In this document: positions 23,818-25,546 of the stretch, in pieces
Layout of the letters: the number at the start of each line of letters is the position of its first letter
Position numbering within the stretch: the stretch's first letter is position 1
Source of the DNA: DATCIH01 sp036507955
GTDB taxonomy: Bacteria > Bacillota > Clostridia > Clostridiales > Clostridiaceae
DNA length: 25,546 bases
NCBI GenBank assembly: GCA_036507955.1
Contig: DATCIH010000100.1
Location: forward strand, 1-25,546
Direction of reading: 5' to 3'
The notes under the pieces: generated by a model
Seen by the model: only the letters and a program-made list of their open reading frames with translations
What the model was told of the DNA's origin: nothing
The model's database searches: none
Program-made: the position numbers and the translations under genes

Positions 23818-24072
23818 ATGGAATATGCAGTATATTTCCTATTAGCAGTAGTAGGGTTCTTTATTATTTTAAAGCTTTTTACTTGGCCTTTAAAAATTCT
23901 ATGGAAAGTATTGTTGAATAGTATTATTGGACTTGTATTACTATTTGCATTTAACTTCTTGGGAGTGTATCTAAAAATGTCTATACCAATAAATATTCCT
24001 AATGTTCTAATAGCGGGTTTCTTTGGTATACCTGGACTTGCATTTTTACTTTTATTCATATACTTATCCTAG
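23818..24072 (+). CDS. bofA: Pro-sigma-K processing inhibitor BofA
   Basis: 84 aa with two to three membrane helices and the family pattern LFTWPLKILWKVLLNSIIGL, then NIPNVLIAGFFGIPGLAFLL. In Bacillus BofA sits in the forespore-surrounding membrane and holds back the SpoIVFB protease that activates sigma-K; many clostridia keep bofA although sigma-K control differs. GGAGGTG ribosome binding site. It is flanked by terminators on both sides and thus is transcribed alone. Confidence 0.92.
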   Translation: MEYAVYFLLAVVGFFIILKLFTWPLKILWKVLLNSIIGLVLLFAFNFLGVYLKMSIPINIPNVLIAGFFGIPGLAFLLLFIYLS

Positions 24073-24142
24073 AGGTCTACATAGTGGCAAGTTGTAAAGA
24101 AAATAAGGAAAGTTCCCATGTAACTATTAATGAGTAAATTTG

Positions 24143-24173
24143 GTGACTGTGAATTATCACAGTCACGTTTTTT
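24143..24173 (+). terminator. Rho-independent terminator after bofA
   Basis: A 9-bp stem GTGACTGTG/CACAGTCAC (24143-24151 with 24158-24166), a 6-base loop and TTTTTT. Confidence 0.92.
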
Positions 24174-24298
24174 GAGTATATTGTTCGTCTCATCCGTGTT
24201 CATGTTTATAGCTTGTCTTATTTCTTTATGATATAATATTATCAAAGTGTGAGCTGCGAAGCGGCTCGCAGATAAGATTAAAGCTTTGGAGATGTAGT

Positions 24299-24940
24299 AT
24301 GGTTATTTTTTTATATTTTGGTATTATTAGTGGCATATTGTTAATTCTATTTATGTATTTTTTGGATAACATAAAGATGAGATTAAAAAGGGTAGCGCCT
24401 AAGGACAAGGCTAAATATTTGAAGCATAAGTTGCCAATTAGGATTTTTATTGCGTGCCTAATGGTTATTTTTATTGCAAATATTGTTCCTGAAATTATTT
24501 GGCTTGTAGGGGAAAAGGAAAAAACTATTGGAAACAAAGTAATAGATAGTGCTACCTTAGATTTACTACCAGATGTATCAGGAGATTATTATCTTGGTAA
24601 AGAAATTGCAGACAATGAAAACATCTATGTGTTTAAGCTTTTAGGAACCCAGTATAGTGCTATGGAAAAAAGACTAGTAGTTGATACAGATACAGTTATT
24701 CTCGGCTATGGAGAGCAACCTAAATATGAAAATATTCAGGTATATAATAGGGTTAGGCTTAAAATTAATAAAACATCCCTTAAAGGGTTAGGAAGTAAAA
24801 TCAGTTCTTTTTTACTTAGTCAAGTAAATGATATCTTTGTAGATAACTCTGGGTGGAAGGAATATTCAAATAATAAAAAAACAAAATTATTTATACCAAA
24901 GGATAGTATAATGGAAAACTATGGAGGACAAACTAAATAG
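24299..24940 (+). CDS. Two-helix membrane protein of unknown function
   Basis: 213 aa. Membrane helices at about 4-21 and 47-69, joined by a basic cytoplasmic loop (LKRVAPKDKAKYLKHK), then an outside domain of about 140 residues with GDYYLGKEIADNENIYVFKL and VDTDTVILGYGEQP. I recognise no family. The ribosome binding site is GGAGAT. Upstream there is an extended -10 (TATGATATAAT, about 24227-24237) and a leader hairpin (GAGCTGC/GCGGCTC near 24252-24268). The following gene, 43 bases on, is probably cotranscribed. Confidence 0.7.
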   Translation: MVIFLYFGIISGILLILFMYFLDNIKMRLKRVAPKDKAKYLKHKLPIRIFIACLMVIFIANIVPEIIWLVGEKEKTIGNKVIDSATLDLLPDVSGDYYLGKEIADNENIYVFKLLGTQYSAMEKRLVVDTDTVILGYGEQPKYENIQVYNRVRLKINKTSLKGLGSKISSFLLSQVNDIFVDNSGWKEYSNNKKTKLFIPKDSIMENYGGQTK

Positions 24941-24983
24941 GACCCAATCGAAATGAATGAAATAATTTATAAGGTGATGTTAA

Positions 24984-25301
24984 TTGATGACTTATATAGT
25001 AGTATTGGTGGTAATTATTTTCTTGAGTGGACTAGCTTTTATTAATAATTATAAACCACATAAAAAGCTTCCAGAGGATGCTATTGAAGCATATTTAAAA
25101 TACATAACAAAAAAGTGTACTATTAAAAACATAAGTAAACCTATAATTGAGGAGCAATATTTACATTATAAAGTAGTAAGTGTAGATATTTATAATTCTT
25201 TCAATAAAAATAATGGAAGAAGTGATGGGAAAAACTTACATTATTTCACTTTATTAAGTAATTCTAAAGGTTGGTATGTTTTTTTGGATTGTACAGAGTA
25301 A
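24984..25301 (+). CDS. Single-pass membrane protein of unknown function
   Basis: 105 aa with one N-terminal membrane helix (about 4-20) and an outside domain of about 80 residues (HYKVVSVDIYNSFN, SKGWYVFLDC). It looks like a small anchored domain; no family is recognised. The TTG at 24984 and the ATG one codon later share the AAGGTGA site, so the start is uncertain by one residue. Confidence 0.65.
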   Translation: MMTYIVVLVVIIFLSGLAFINNYKPHKKLPEDAIEAYLKYITKKCTIKNISKPIIEEQYLHYKVVSVDIYNSFNKNNGRSDGKNLHYFTLLSNSKGWYVFLDCTE

Positions 25302-25330
25302 TAATTTGTAGAAAAATATTAAAAAGTATA

Positions 25331-25359
25331 TTGACAGAGTGAAACAAAGGTGATACTAT
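25331..25359 (+). promoter_or_regulatory. Strong promoter at the window end, probably of an rRNA operon
   Basis: TTGACA (25331-25336), a 17-base spacer ending in TGA, TACTAT (25354-25359), so consensus -35 with extended -10. No protein gene follows before the window end. Confidence 0.6.
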
Positions 25360-25546
25360 GATTAAGCGTCGTAAGTGACGCAGGAAAAATCTGTTATGTA
25401 ATAGTCCAATAAGCTATGAAAACAGACGGTCATTGAAAATTAAACAGAGGAAAATAAACTAAACCAGCAATTCATTATGGTTCTTAACAGAATCATGTAT
25501 GAGAGTTTTAATAGCGAATCTTAATTAGGAAACTAAGAAAGACGTT
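25360..25546 (+). other. Non-coding leader, resembles the leader of a clostridial rRNA operon
   Basis: It has a hairpin GCGTC/GACGC (25366-25381). The stretches ATTGAAAATTAAACAG (from 25434) and AAACCAGCAATTC resemble wording found ahead of 16S rRNA genes in clostridia; the judgement is from memory. The 16S start (GAGTTTGATCCTGGCTCAG) is not inside the window. No open frame with a ribosome binding site reaches the end. Confidence 0.45.

Noticed and set aside
25358..25378. Six-codon leader peptide (MIKRRK) after AAGGTGA
   Set aside because: Its ATG overlaps the proposed -10 (TACTAT), so it would not be in that transcript; probably chance.
1..25546. CRISPR array, prophage or integrated plasmid
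   Set aside because: No regularly spaced long repeats, no integrase, no phage structural or replication genes were found.

Overview
The window looks like chromosome from a spore-forming, anaerobic, low-GC Firmicute of the Clostridium type. The grounds are very AT-rich DNA with strong AGGAGG-type ribosome binding sites, a pyruvate:ferredoxin oxidoreductase, a long Gram-positive SRP RNA, the sporulation gene bofA, and the order tRNA-Ser / SRP RNA / dnaX / ybaB / recR. No phage, plasmid or CRISPR signature was seen.

Layout. (1) 1-1300: the 3' end of an IS200/IS605 element whose structured right end runs straight into a lipoprotein gene, so that the lipoprotein signal peptide is partly IS sequence. 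Behind it lies a short decayed C-terminus of a protein family that has three intact copies further on. (2) 1297-5771, minus strand: a GH52 beta-xylosidase, a DbpA-type DEAD-box RNA helicase and a DegV-family lipid-binding protein. (3) 5936-7212: a membrane-anchored alpha/beta hydrolase and a small winged-helix-like protein. (4) 7260-12140: the most unusual part. Three paralogous single-pass membrane proteins with an extracytoplasmic PsbP-like domain surround a VanW-family gene and are followed by a divergent cis-prenyltransferase (UppS family) and a DUF5677 protein. The two transcription units start from promoters of the same architecture. The first is preceded by five direct repeats at an exact 11-bp spacing, the geometry of sites for OmpR/PhoB-type response regulators.

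(5) 12363-15908: the pyruvate:ferredoxin oxidoreductase gene, with its own promoter and terminator and an arginine codon choice (nearly all CGT) unlike every neighbour. (6) 16086-17270: a small membrane protein on the minus strand, then a promoter that appears to drive tRNA-Ser(GGA) and the SRP RNA together. A 99-bp MITE-like inverted-repeat element follows. (7) 17501-20169: dnaX, ybaB and recR. (8) 20170-22949: a yybP-ykoY-type manganese riboswitch with terC, then a convergent chemotaxis receptor. (9) 23138-25301: a 63-aa unknown protein, a DUF2508 (YaaL) protein, bofA and two membrane proteins of unknown function. (10) 25331-end: a strong promoter and a non-coding leader that resembles the leader of an rRNA operon continuing beyond the window.

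How the genes work together. The DNA-replication/repair block (dnaX-ybaB-recR) and the sporulation pair (DUF2508-bofA) are housekeeping; in many clostridia they are adjacent, and here they are separated by terC and a chemotaxis receptor. The 7.3-12.1 kb block is best read as an envelope-related accessory module. Its function is not known from the sequence.
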